Origin: Pseudomonadota bacterium
GTDB taxonomy: Bacteria > Myxococcota_A > UBA9042 > GCA-2863065
Assembly (NCBI GenBank): GCA_005776725.1
Contig: SXOO01000030.1
Location: 17,594-81,593, forward strand
DNA: 64,000 nucleotides
Direction: 5' to 3'
A program made the position numbers and the translations under genes. Position 1 is the first letter of the stretch, and the number at the start of each line of letters is the position of its first letter. The notes beneath the pieces are model-generated. The model saw nothing but the letters and a program-made list of their open reading frames with translations. It was not told the origin of the DNA and searched no databases. Positions 9,743-17,419 of this stretch are shown piece after piece.

Positions 9743-10240
9743 ATGCGCGTCGTGTTCCTCGACATCGACGGAGTGCTCTTCACACGCAGGAGCCAGCAGG
9801 CTTATGACCGCGCGCTCGGGTCCGGAGCCCTCGAGAGCGACGACGAGCGGGTACGGGCGTTCGAGCCCCGCGCGGTCGAGTCCCTGCACGTGCTGCACGA
9901 GGCGATCCCCTTCGCAGTGGTGGTCTCGTCGACGTGGCGCCTTCGGCTGTCAATCCAGCACCTTCGGGCGCTCTTGGGACCCATGGGGCACTGGGTGGTG
10001 GACACCACCGGCCCCGAGCGGGCAACGCGCGCCCAGGAGGTGAGCGAGTGGCTCGCGGGGCGCTCCGCTCCTCGCAACCTCCCGGCCGTGGTGGAGTCCT
10101 TCGTCATCCTCGACGACATCGACGACGGCCTCTCCTTGCGCTTCCCGGGCCGCTTCGTACGCTGCGACCCTGATCGGGGCTTTGGCGACCCCGGTCAGAT
10201 CAAGCAAGCCCGCGGGATCCTCCGAGCGCCTCTCGTGTGA
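9743..10240 (+). CDS. HAD-superfamily protein, Swiss-Army-Knife RNA-repair type
   Basis: A 165-aa protein; the ATG follows GGAG at a good distance. It opens with the HAD motif I FLDIDGVLF (nucleophile Asp and acid/base Asp), has motif II VVVSSTWR and ends with the motif IV-like FVILDDIDDG. This compact, cap-less pattern matches the HAD domains first described in 'Swiss Army Knife' RNA-repair proteins, which act as small phosphatases. The substrate is unknown. Its stop lies 5 bases before the DUF503 start, so the two are probably co-transcribed. It is divergent from the DUF4139 gene across 128 bases. Confidence 0.75.
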   Translation: MRVVFLDIDGVLFTRRSQQAYDRALGSGALESDDERVRAFEPRAVESLHVLHEAIPFAVVVSSTWRLRLSIQHLRALLGPMGHWVVDTTGPERATRAQEVSEWLAGRSAPRNLPAVVESFVILDDIDDGLSLRFPGRFVRCDPDRGFGDPGQIKQARGILRAPLV

Positions 10241-10245
10241 CGCAA

Positions 10246-10542
10246 ATGGCCGTGTTCGTTGGAGTCTGTCGCGTAGAGCTCGACCTCGAGGGGAACGACT
10301 CGCTCAAGGGGAAGCGGTCGGTCGTGAAGTCGCTCATCCACCGCGTTCAGAACCAGTTCAACGCGTCGATCGCCGAGGTCGACGCCAACGACGAGCACGG
10401 CCGCGCGGTGCTCGGGGTGGCTGTGGTCGGTAACGACAAGCGCTTCGTGAACGCCTGCGTCGACAAGATCCGCGACTTCATGGAGCGCGAGGCGGACGCG
10501 CCCGTCGCGGACTTTCAGTTCTCCATCGAGCAGTTTGACTAG
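10246..10542 (+). CDS. DUF503 (YlxP-like) protein
   Basis: A 98-aa protein starting MAVFVGVCRVELDL. The DUF503 signature is clear: an N-terminal beta strand, then SLKGKRSVVKSLIHRVQNQF and a C-terminal strand. Family members (YlxP in Bacillus) are small alpha/beta proteins often found near rbfA/infB; their role is unsettled, possibly in ribosome maturation. An in-frame GTG at 10237 overlaps the upstream stop but adds only three residues. No translation genes are nearby here. Confidence 0.85.
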   Translation: MAVFVGVCRVELDLEGNDSLKGKRSVVKSLIHRVQNQFNASIAEVDANDEHGRAVLGVAVVGNDKRFVNACVDKIRDFMEREADAPVADFQFSIEQFD

Positions 10543-10570
10543 GGCGTTGGGGAGGCCGCCCAACCCACTC

Positions 10571-11833
10571 TCAGTCCGCTTCGTCCCAGCTGCCGCCTGG
10601 ACAGAAGTTCTCGGGGCTGCAGAACGAGTTCCCGGCGAGGGTGCAGCAGCCGAGGTCGATGCAGTCGTTACCGGAGTCACAAGCGCAAAGCTGCTGGCAG
10701 GTGTTGCCCTGGTCCGTCGCGCAACAGACGCCGAAGCCGCACTGCTCGCTCGACGTGCAGGTGTCGGGAGGCGGCTCGCCGCCGTTGCCGCCGCCGCTGT
10801 TCCCGCCGGAGCTCAGGGGCTCTCCGACGAGCACGCAGATCCCGGGCTGAAGGCAGACGTCGAGCTGGAAGCCGAGCGCATTCACGCCGCAGCAGATGAT
10901 CCCGTCCGGGCAGTCGGGGTTGGCGCCGCAGGGCTGCCCGATGCACTGGCCGGTGGGTCCGCAGACCCCCCCAACGAACTGAATCTCGCAGCACTCGCGG
11001 CCGGCTCCGCACGCGCCGTCGCTGGAGCAGGTTGGACCGTAGCACTGGCCCGTCGGGGCGCAGTAGGACGGCACCACGCCCGCCACTGAAGGGCAACACT
11101 CGCGGCCCGCGCCACAGGCGGCGGTCGAGTCGCACTCGGGCCCGTAACACTCGGCCTGGCTCGCAGCGCAGTAACCCTGCCCACCGATGTTGCAGCAGAA
11201 CGCCCCGTTGGGACATGGCTGGTCCGGACCACAAGTGTCGACCGTGCCGTCGGTGCCCGTGGCTCCGTCTGTGCCGTTGGCTCCGTCTGTGCCGTTGGCT
11301 CCGTCTGTGCCGTTGGCCCCGTCCGTGCCGTTGGCCCCGTCTGTGCCGTTGGTTCCGTCTGTGCCGGTGGCCCCGTCGGCGCCCGTGGCGCCGTCGTTGG
11401 CCGTTGTGGCGTCGGCACCGGTGGTGCCATCGGTGGCGGTGGTGCCGTCTCCCGAGGTGGCCGCGTCGGTGCCGTCAGTGCCGTCGGTGCCGTCGGCCGG
11501 AACCTCGCCATCGGTGGGCTCGGTCCCGTCCGTGGCGTCGCCAGTGCCGTCCGCGGCGTCGCCAGAGCTGTCCGTGGCGTCGCCGCCGTCCGCGGCGTCG
11601 CCGGAGCCGTCAGTGGCATCCGAGCCCGCGGACCCGGTTCCCGGGGTGCCGATGCTGCCCGGAGTCTGGCATTGGGCGTTGACGCAGAGCTGGCCCGGGG
11701 CGCAGTCGCGGTCGCGCTCGCACTGGCCCGAGGCCTCCTCCGCCTTCTCCTTGGAGCCGCTGTCGCTCGAGCACGCAGTGATGAGGCTGAGTGCGATGGT
11801 GCCGAAGACGACGCTGTAAACCACACGCTTCAC
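10571..11833 (-). CDS. Cys-rich lipoprotein with Gly-X-Y (Thr/Asp/Asn/Ala) linker
   Basis: A 420-aa protein. The GTG at 11833 is chosen because AAGGAG precedes it and it gives the signal MKRVVYSVVFGTIALS with Cys21 in the lipobox (LITAC). After a short four-Cys segment comes about 140 residues of Asp/Gly/Thr/Ala sequence. Its second half has Gly at every third position (GTD, GAN, GAT, GAD units) without any proline. The C-terminal 200 residues hold repeated CC-containing modules (GAFCCN, GRECCPS, GRECCEI, GIICCGV, GVCCATD, GCCTLAG), probably small disulfide-bonded domains displayed outside the cell. No enzyme motif is seen. The convergent DUF503 gene ends 28 bases away. Confidence 0.8.
   Translation of the reverse strand: MKRVVYSVVFGTIALSLITACSSDSGSKEKAEEASGQCERDRDCAPGQLCVNAQCQTPGSIGTPGTGSAGSDATDGSGDAADGGDATDSSGDAADGTGDATDGTEPTDGEVPADGTDGTDGTDAATSGDGTTATDGTTGADATTANDGATGADGATGTDGTNGTDGANGTDGANGTDGANGTDGANGTDGATGTDGTVDTCGPDQPCPNGAFCCNIGGQGYCAASQAECYGPECDSTAACGAGRECCPSVAGVVPSYCAPTGQCYGPTCSSDGACGAGRECCEIQFVGGVCGPTGQCIGQPCGANPDCPDGIICCGVNALGFQLDVCLQPGICVLVGEPLSSGGNSGGGNGGEPPPDTCTSSEQCGFGVCCATDQGNTCQQLCACDSGNDCIDLGCCTLAGNSFCSPENFCPGGSWDEAD
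11271..11360. repeat. Five tandem 18-bp units inside the Gly-X-Y linker
   Basis: Five near-identical 18-base units (GTGCCGTTGGCTCCGTCT and one- to two-base variants) sit end to end. Read on the minus strand they encode a six-residue Gly-X-Y pair (GANGTD). The length is a multiple of three, so unit gain or loss would change the linker length without breaking the frame. Confidence 0.9.
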
Positions 11834-11938
11834 GTGCTGCTCCTTCGCGCCGCTGTGGGCGCGCCGGAAGCCTAACGAACCCGGGTCCACGAGGGAAGCG
11901 GGTTTCCCGTCGGGAGCTCGGTCGGTTACCGTCCTGCT

Positions 11939-12862
11939 GTGCGTCTCCTCCTCGCGATCCTCGCCTTGCCATCCCTCGCGCTCGCGTGGGAGCCGCTCGC
12001 GATCCGTAGCGAGCCCGTCCGCATGGGCTCGCAGGAGGTAGGCGTGGCGAAGCTGGTCGCCGGGATCGAGCTCCGGAGCTCGGACCGACGCTTCGGAGGG
12101 ATCAGCGGCCTCAGTCGCGGGCCGTCGGGCGCGCTCCTCGCGGTCTCGGACGCCGGCGCGCTCCTGCGGTTTCGGGAGCGCCGCGAGGGCGGGGCGTTGG
12201 TCGGGGTCGAGGGTGGCGAGTGGCTCGCCTTGCACGGACCAGATGGCGGCGTCCACGGCCGGGGTCGCGGAGACGCCGAAGAGCTTCAGTTGCTGCCGGA
12301 CGGGCGGATCCTGGTCGCATACGAGCACGCGCACCGGCTGGCGGTGATCGGACCCGAGTCCGGCCTGCTCACCCACGTCGAGGCTCCCTTCCAGAGCCCG
12401 GAACAACTCAAAGACGCCCCGCGGAATGGTGGCGTCGAGGCGATGGTGGCGCTCCGCGGCGGGGCGGTGTTCGCGATCCGAGAGAAGCCGCTCGACGCGT
12501 TCGGCCACCACGCCGCGTGGCTGGTGCCCGCCATGCCGTTCGGCGCGCCCTCCCGGCCAGTCGAGGTCGTGGCCTACGTCACGGCCGACGGGTTTCAGCC
12601 CACCGCGCTCGCGGAGCGAGCCGACGGCTCTCTACTGGTCCTAGAGCGCCGCTACCGGGTCACCGATGGCATCGCGGCGCGCCTCTCGCGGCTCGCGCGG
12701 CCCGGAGCGCGGCCGGAGGTGATCGGGACGCTCCGGCCGGATCAGCCGTGCGACAACTTCGAAGGCCTCTGGTTGGAGGGGCGGCGCGCGCTCTTGATCT
12801 CGGACGACAACTTCAACCCGACCCAGCGCACCTACCTCCTTGAGCTGCTCCTCCCCGAGTGA
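11939..12862 (+). CDS. Phytase-like esterase domain protein, exported
   Basis: A 307-aa protein starting at GTG 11939 with a signal peptide (MRLLLAILALPSLALA, then WEP). The mature protein has the pattern of 'esterase-like activity of phytase' proteins (six-bladed-propeller relatives): GGISGLSR near the start, NGGVEAMVAL in the middle, and DNFEGLWLEGRR plus LLISDDNFNPTQRTYLL at the end. Members are periplasmic or extracellular; actual phytase activity is rarely shown. It is divergent from the Cys-rich lipoprotein gene (105 bases) and convergent with ku. Confidence 0.82.
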   Translation: MRLLLAILALPSLALAWEPLAIRSEPVRMGSQEVGVAKLVAGIELRSSDRRFGGISGLSRGPSGALLAVSDAGALLRFRERREGGALVGVEGGEWLALHGPDGGVHGRGRGDAEELQLLPDGRILVAYEHAHRLAVIGPESGLLTHVEAPFQSPEQLKDAPRNGGVEAMVALRGGAVFAIREKPLDAFGHHAAWLVPAMPFGAPSRPVEVVAYVTADGFQPTALAERADGSLLVLERRYRVTDGIAARLSRLARPGARPEVIGTLRPDQPCDNFEGLWLEGRRALLISDDNFNPTQRTYLLELLLPE

Positions 12863-12925
12863 AGCGGCTGCCCACTACGGGCCGCCCGGGCGTCGTTCTG
12901 CGCCCCGGTGAACCCGGGCCGCCGG

Positions 12926-13750
12926 TCAGCCGCGGGCGGCCTTCTTGAGACCGCCGGCCTCGAGGCTGGCCTTCAGCGCGGCCATGAGGTCCACCACTTC
13001 GGCGCGCGGCGCTTCGGCCGGCTCCAGCGACACCTCCTGGCCGGAGATCTTCTGCTCGACGAGGCGCTCGATCTTCTTCTTCACCGAGTCCTCGTAGCCG
13101 GTGGGCTCGAAGCGCGTGGACGCGTTCATGCCGATCACCTGGAGCGCGAGGCCCACCTCGGACTCCTTCACCTCGACATCGTCGAGCGGGACCTCGGAGA
13201 ACGCGCGCACCTCGTCCGGGTAATAGAGCTGGTGGAGCACCAGGCCCCACGCACCATCTTCGCGCTTCGGATCGACGGGCGCGGGGCGCACCAGGACCAG
13301 GTACTCCTTGCCCCGGGTGGCGTACTGCGCGATCCCGGCGAGCCCCGAGCGGCGCAGCGCCTCCGCCAGAAGGCGATACGGTCGGGCGCCGCCCTTGTCC
13401 GGGCCGAGGTAATACGCCTTCTCGAAATACACGGGGTCGACCTGCGAGAGCGGGACGAACTCGGTGATCTCGATCGCCTGCCGGGACGCGGCGGCCACGC
13501 TCTTCAGCTCCTCCTCGGAGAAGATCACGAACTTGTCCTTCTGGTACTCGTACCCCTTCACCATCTGGCTTCGCTCGACGATCTTCCCGTCCGACTGCCG
13601 GACGTACTGCTGCTTCAGCTTGCCGCGCGTCTCGGCGTCGAGCTGGCGGAAGCTGATGTCCGAGTCGCTCGAGGCGGGGGTGTAGAGCTTGATGGGGATG
13701 GACACGAGTCCAAACGAGACAGTGGCGGTGCCGATGGCGCGAGCGCTCAT
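12926..13750 (-). CDS. ku: Ku protein, DNA end-binding factor of bacterial end joining
   Basis: A 274-aa homolog of bacterial Ku, near the usual length. It begins MSARAIGTATVSFGLVSIP, the conserved Ku start; the core VERSQMVKGYEY and LLHQ-like region (LVLHQLYYPDEV) are present. The C-terminus is Lys/Ala-rich, as expected for the tail that recruits LigD. Ku binds broken DNA ends as a homodimer ring and recruits LigD. Its gene is divergent from ligD with only 46 bases between start codons, so they share a compact promoter region and are likely co-regulated. Confidence 0.95.
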   Translation of the reverse strand: MSARAIGTATVSFGLVSIPIKLYTPASSDSDISFRQLDAETRGKLKQQYVRQSDGKIVERSQMVKGYEYQKDKFVIFSEEELKSVAAASRQAIEITEFVPLSQVDPVYFEKAYYLGPDKGGARPYRLLAEALRRSGLAGIAQYATRGKEYLVLVRPAPVDPKREDGAWGLVLHQLYYPDEVRAFSEVPLDDVEVKESEVGLALQVIGMNASTRFEPTGYEDSVKKKIERLVEQKISGQEVSLEPAEAPRAEVVDLMAALKASLEAGGLKKAARG

Positions 13751-13796
13751 GGTCCCGAGCCTACCACCGCGCGGCCGCCCGTGGCAGAACTAGGCG

Positions 13797-16313
13797 GTGC
13801 CCGACCTCGACCGCTACTGGACCAAACGCACCGCAGGCGCCACCCCCGAGCCCATGGGTGGCGAGGTGCTCGCCACTGGCACGCACCGCTTCGTCGTCCA
13901 CAAGCACGACGCCACGCGCCTCCACTACGACCTCCGGCTCGAGTGGGACGGGGTTCTGCTCTCCTGGGCGGTGCCGCGTTACATCCCCTGGGATCCCGCG
14001 GACAAGCGCCTCGCCGTAGAGACCGAGCCGCACCCCATCGAGTACGCCACGTTCGAGGGGGTGATCCCCGACGGCAACTACGGCGCCGGGCCCATGATCG
14101 TCTGGGACCGCGGGCACTTCGTGCCGCTGGAGCCGCTAGGTCCCGGCCTCGAGAAGGGCAAGCTCCTCTTCGAGCTGCTCGGCTACAAGCTGCACGGCGT
14201 CTTCACCCTCGTGCGGACCAAACGCGCCGAGAAGGACTGGCTCCTCATCAAGAAGCCAGACGCCTGGGCGCGAGAGGGTGAACCCAGCTACGACGAGACC
14301 AGCGTCTTGTCCGGGATGCCGGTGGAGTCGCTGGCGGAGACGGACGCCCGCCGCGAGGCGATGGAGGAGCGGCTCAGGGCGCTTGGTGTGCCCAAGCGGC
14401 CCATGAACCCGCGCGAGGTCGAGCCGATGCTCGCCAAGACGGCCGAAGGGCCGTTCACGGACCCCGATTGGCTCTTCGAGCTCAAGTACGACGGCTACCG
14501 GGCCCTGCTCTGGCGCGATGACGGTGGGGCAGGGCGCGCCACGTATCGGAGCGGCCGCGACGCCACAGCGCTCTATCCGGAGCTCTGCCGCGCTGTCGCG
14601 GCGTTGCCCTGGCGCGGGGTGGTGCTAGACGGCGAGATCGTGGTGCTCGACGGCGACGGCCGCCCGGTCTTCAACGGGATCCAGCAGCGCGGGCAGCTCT
14701 CGAAGGCGAAAGACATCGAACGCGCGGCTATCTCCACGCCCGTCACCTACTTCGCCTTCGACCTCCTCGGGCTCCTTGGTTACGACCTGCGCGCGCTGAC
14801 ACTGGAGCAGCGCAAGACCCTGTTGGCCGAGCTGATGCCCCGCTTCGGCCCGCTCCGGTACGCGGACCACGTCGATGGCGCAGGCGAGGCCTTCCACGCA
14901 CTGGTCGCGCGTCAGGGCCTCGAGGGCATCATGGCGAAGCGGCGGAAGGGCCTCTATCGCTCCGGGCGCCACGACGACTGGCTGAAGTTGCCGATGGAGC
15001 GCGTGGGCGACTTCGTGGTCTTCGGGTTCTCCGAGGCGCGCGGCTCGAGGGTCGGGTTCCGATCGCTGCTCCTCGCCGGGCGGGGCGCGGATGGCTCCTG
15101 GGTGTCCGTGGGGCGCGTGGGCTCCGGGTTCGACAACGCCGAGCTCGAGGGCTTCCATGCGGAGCTCATGGCCCAGGCGGTGGCCGAGTGCCCGGTCGCG
15201 GGCCCCTTTGATCGTGAGGGTAGCCCCACCTTCGTGCGCCCGAGCATGGTGGTCGAGGTCCGCTTCAAGGAGTGGTCGCCCGACGGCAACCTCCGCATCC
15301 CCACCTTCTCGAGGCGGCGGCTCGACAAGACCCCCGACGAGGTGGAAGACGGCCCGCCGCGGGGCCGAGAGATCGACGGGGAGGTCGAGGAGGAGCCGCC
15401 CGATCCGGTCTCGGAGGTGAGCGCGGCCCGCGAGTTGGTGGTCACGAACGCCACGAAGATCTACTTCCCGGAGCATGGCCTCACCAAGGGCGACCTGGTC
15501 GACTACTACGTGGCCGTGGCGCCGTGGCTCCTCCCGCTGCTGGACGATCGCCCGCTGGTGTTGACCCGCCTGCCGGACGGGATCCACGGGAAGTCGTTCT
15601 TTCAGAAAGACGCTCCCAGCCACGTGCCCGACTGGATCCGCCGCGAGCGGATGTGGAGCGAGGAGAACAACCGCATCACGGACTTCCTGGTGGCCGACTC
15701 CGCCGAGGCCCTGGGCTGGATCGCGAACTCGGGAGCTATCCCGATCCACGTCTGGCAAAGCCGCGTCGCCACGATTCAGAACCCCGACTTCACCGTGGTG
15801 GACCTCGACCCCAAAGGGGCGCCGTTCAGCGATGTGATCACCTTGGCGCTGGCCCTCCGCGAGGTGTGCGAGGCGGCGGGGCTGCCTTGTTACGTGAAGA
15901 CCAGCGGCTCTACCGGGATGCACGTCATCGTCCCGCTGGGGCGCCTCGTCACCTACGAGCAGTCGCGGATGATCGCGATGTTGTTGTCGAAGGTTGTGCT
16001 GCTCCAGCACGCCGACATCGGGACCACGCTGCGCAAGGTGGACGCGCGCGAAGGCAAGGTCTACCTCGACACGTTCCAGAACGGGCACGGTCGGCTGATC
16101 GTAGGCCCGTACAGCGTTCGGCCGCGCCCGGGGGCGCCGGTGTCCACGCCTCTCCGGTGGGACGAGGTGCAGTACGGGCTCGATCCCGACGTCTTTACGA
16201 TCAAGACGGTGATCCCTCGCCTGCTCGCTCACGGGGACCCGCTTCGCCCCCACCTCGACGACGTCCCGGACCTCGTCCTCGCGATCGACCGACTCGCGCA
16301 GCGTCTCGCCTGA
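13797..16313 (+). CDS. ligD: ATP-dependent DNA ligase LigD (phosphoesterase-ligase-polymerase)
   Basis: An 838-aa protein starting at GTG 13797. The three domains are in the order seen in Pseudomonas LigD. First is a 3'-phosphoesterase domain (residues about 28-170: HKHDATRLHYDLRLEWDG, EGVIPDGNYGAG). Second is the ATP-dependent ligase (about 205-500) with catalytic Lys230 in ELKYDGYR and the oligonucleotide-binding part up to FKEWSPDGNLRIPTF. Third is the AEP-type polymerase (about 540-830) with the metal-binding DLD at 669-671 and KTSGSTGMHV, YLDTFQNGHGR, YSVRPRPGAPV. With Ku it repairs double-strand breaks. A full-length, apparently intact enzyme. Confidence 0.96.
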   Translation: MPDLDRYWTKRTAGATPEPMGGEVLATGTHRFVVHKHDATRLHYDLRLEWDGVLLSWAVPRYIPWDPADKRLAVETEPHPIEYATFEGVIPDGNYGAGPMIVWDRGHFVPLEPLGPGLEKGKLLFELLGYKLHGVFTLVRTKRAEKDWLLIKKPDAWAREGEPSYDETSVLSGMPVESLAETDARREAMEERLRALGVPKRPMNPREVEPMLAKTAEGPFTDPDWLFELKYDGYRALLWRDDGGAGRATYRSGRDATALYPELCRAVAALPWRGVVLDGEIVVLDGDGRPVFNGIQQRGQLSKAKDIERAAISTPVTYFAFDLLGLLGYDLRALTLEQRKTLLAELMPRFGPLRYADHVDGAGEAFHALVARQGLEGIMAKRRKGLYRSGRHDDWLKLPMERVGDFVVFGFSEARGSRVGFRSLLLAGRGADGSWVSVGRVGSGFDNAELEGFHAELMAQAVAECPVAGPFDREGSPTFVRPSMVVEVRFKEWSPDGNLRIPTFSRRRLDKTPDEVEDGPPRGREIDGEVEEEPPDPVSEVSAARELVVTNATKIYFPEHGLTKGDLVDYYVAVAPWLLPLLDDRPLVLTRLPDGIHGKSFFQKDAPSHVPDWIRRERMWSEENNRITDFLVADSAEALGWIANSGAIPIHVWQSRVATIQNPDFTVVDLDPKGAPFSDVITLALALREVCEAAGLPCYVKTSGSTGMHVIVPLGRLVTYEQSRMIAMLLSKVVLLQHADIGTTLRKVDAREGKVYLDTFQNGHGRLIVGPYSVRPRPGAPVSTPLRWDEVQYGLDPDVFTIKTVIPRLLAHGDPLRPHLDDVPDLVLAIDRLAQRLA

Positions 16314-16441
16314 GGCGAACCGCAGCCAAGTCGCGGCCTGTCGGCGATGCGCCATTTACTCCACCGTACGACTCGTTATGCTCGCGCGCGCTCGGCGAAG
16401 CCTAGGCTCACGGGCAACCTCGGCCCGCTGTGGCGTAACGC

Positions 16442-17419
16442 GTGGAGTCCCAGTTGCATCTCCCGTCTCGTTCTCCCGTCTCGAGAGGCGTCGCCTTCGC
16501 GGCAATGCTCGCCTTCGTCAACGGGCTCTTCCCATATTCGGCGTTAGCAGACGGCCCCAGGAAGGTGCTGGTGCTTCGCCCGCAATCAGACAGCCTCCCG
16601 GAGGCCGACAAGGAAGCGGCCCTCACGGTGGTTCGCGACGCGCTCGCGAAGTACCCGGGGGTCACGCTGCTCGAGACGCCCACGCTCGACCTGCTCGACG
16701 TCATGATGGAGCTCGAGTGCACCGACGTGGACGACGACTGCTTCACCCGCATCGGTAAGAAGTTCGCTGCCGCGACGGTGGTCTACACCGACATCGCGCC
16801 GGACGGCGCCGGGTACGCGGTCACGATGCGGACGCACAACGTGGCCAAGAAGACCTCTGGCGCCCCGTACACGGCAAAGGCCACCGCGAAGGGCGATCTC
16901 GCCTCCGCGGTGGGCGGTGGTGTGGTCGCTGGCTTCGGGAAGCTCCCCGAGCCGAAGCCACCGAAGGAGCCGCCTCCGCCCAAGGAGGTGGAGAAGCAGA
17001 TGATCGAGTTCCGCAGCACGCCTGCGGGCGCCACGGTCGTGCTCAATGGCGTGAAGCTCGGCACCACGCCGGTCACCGTGCGGCTGAAGCCCGGGAAGTA
17101 CAAGGCGACGGTCACGCTCGACGGTCATACGCCCATCGAGGCACATGACGTCGAGGTGAAGGCCACCGAGGCCAGCGTCGCTGATTTCGCGCTCACGGCC
17201 GTCGCCGTCGAGACCCCGCCCATCGAGGATCCCGGCACCGCTCGCCCCTTCTACAAGACGTGGTGGTTCTGGACGGCGATCGGCGTAGCGGTCGTGGGAA
17301 CCACAGTTGGCCTCGCCGTGGGGCTCTCGGGCGACGACGAGCCCGCACCGCAAGGCATCCTCGACTTTGGCTTCGGCGCTCCCGACGTGGATCCTGCCGT
17401 ACGGAGCGCCAATCAATGA
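16442..17419 (+). CDS. PEGA-domain protein with C-terminal membrane segment
   Basis: A 325-aa protein, GTG start at 16442 (ATG 16505 also possible; neither has a strong ribosome site). A signal-like stretch ends near ALADGP. Residues about 35-150 look like a short alpha/beta domain (VLVLRPQSDSL), reminiscent of periplasmic proteins that precede PEGA domains. The Pro/Lys-rich linker PKPPKEPPPPKE then leads to a PEGA domain (about 186-255: STPAGATVVLNGVKLGTTP), a beta-sandwich thought to bind surface polymers. A membrane helix follows (about 275-297). The stop overlaps the next start (ATGA), so the pair is translationally coupled. Confidence 0.78.
   Translation: MESQLHLPSRSPVSRGVAFAAMLAFVNGLFPYSALADGPRKVLVLRPQSDSLPEADKEAALTVVRDALAKYPGVTLLETPTLDLLDVMMELECTDVDDDCFTRIGKKFAAATVVYTDIAPDGAGYAVTMRTHNVAKKTSGAPYTAKATAKGDLASAVGGGVVAGFGKLPEPKPPKEPPPPKEVEKQMIEFRSTPAGATVVLNGVKLGTTPVTVRLKPGKYKATVTLDGHTPIEAHDVEVKATEASVADFALTAVAVETPPIEDPGTARPFYKTWWFWTAIGVAVVGTTVGLAVGLSGDDEPAPQGILDFGFGAPDVDPAVRSANQ

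Noticed and set aside
11271..11360. 18-bp tandem units as a CRISPR-like array
   Set aside because: No spacers; the units are coding repeats of a lipoprotein linker.
12863..12925. CCCGGG repeats between phytase-like gene and ku as a terminator
   Set aside because: The arms do not pair over a useful length and there is no T-run on either strand.
14625..16355. 576-codon open frame antisense to ligD
   Set aside because: Mirror of the ligD coding bias; no recognisable protein, His/Arg/Gly-rich composition typical of shadows.
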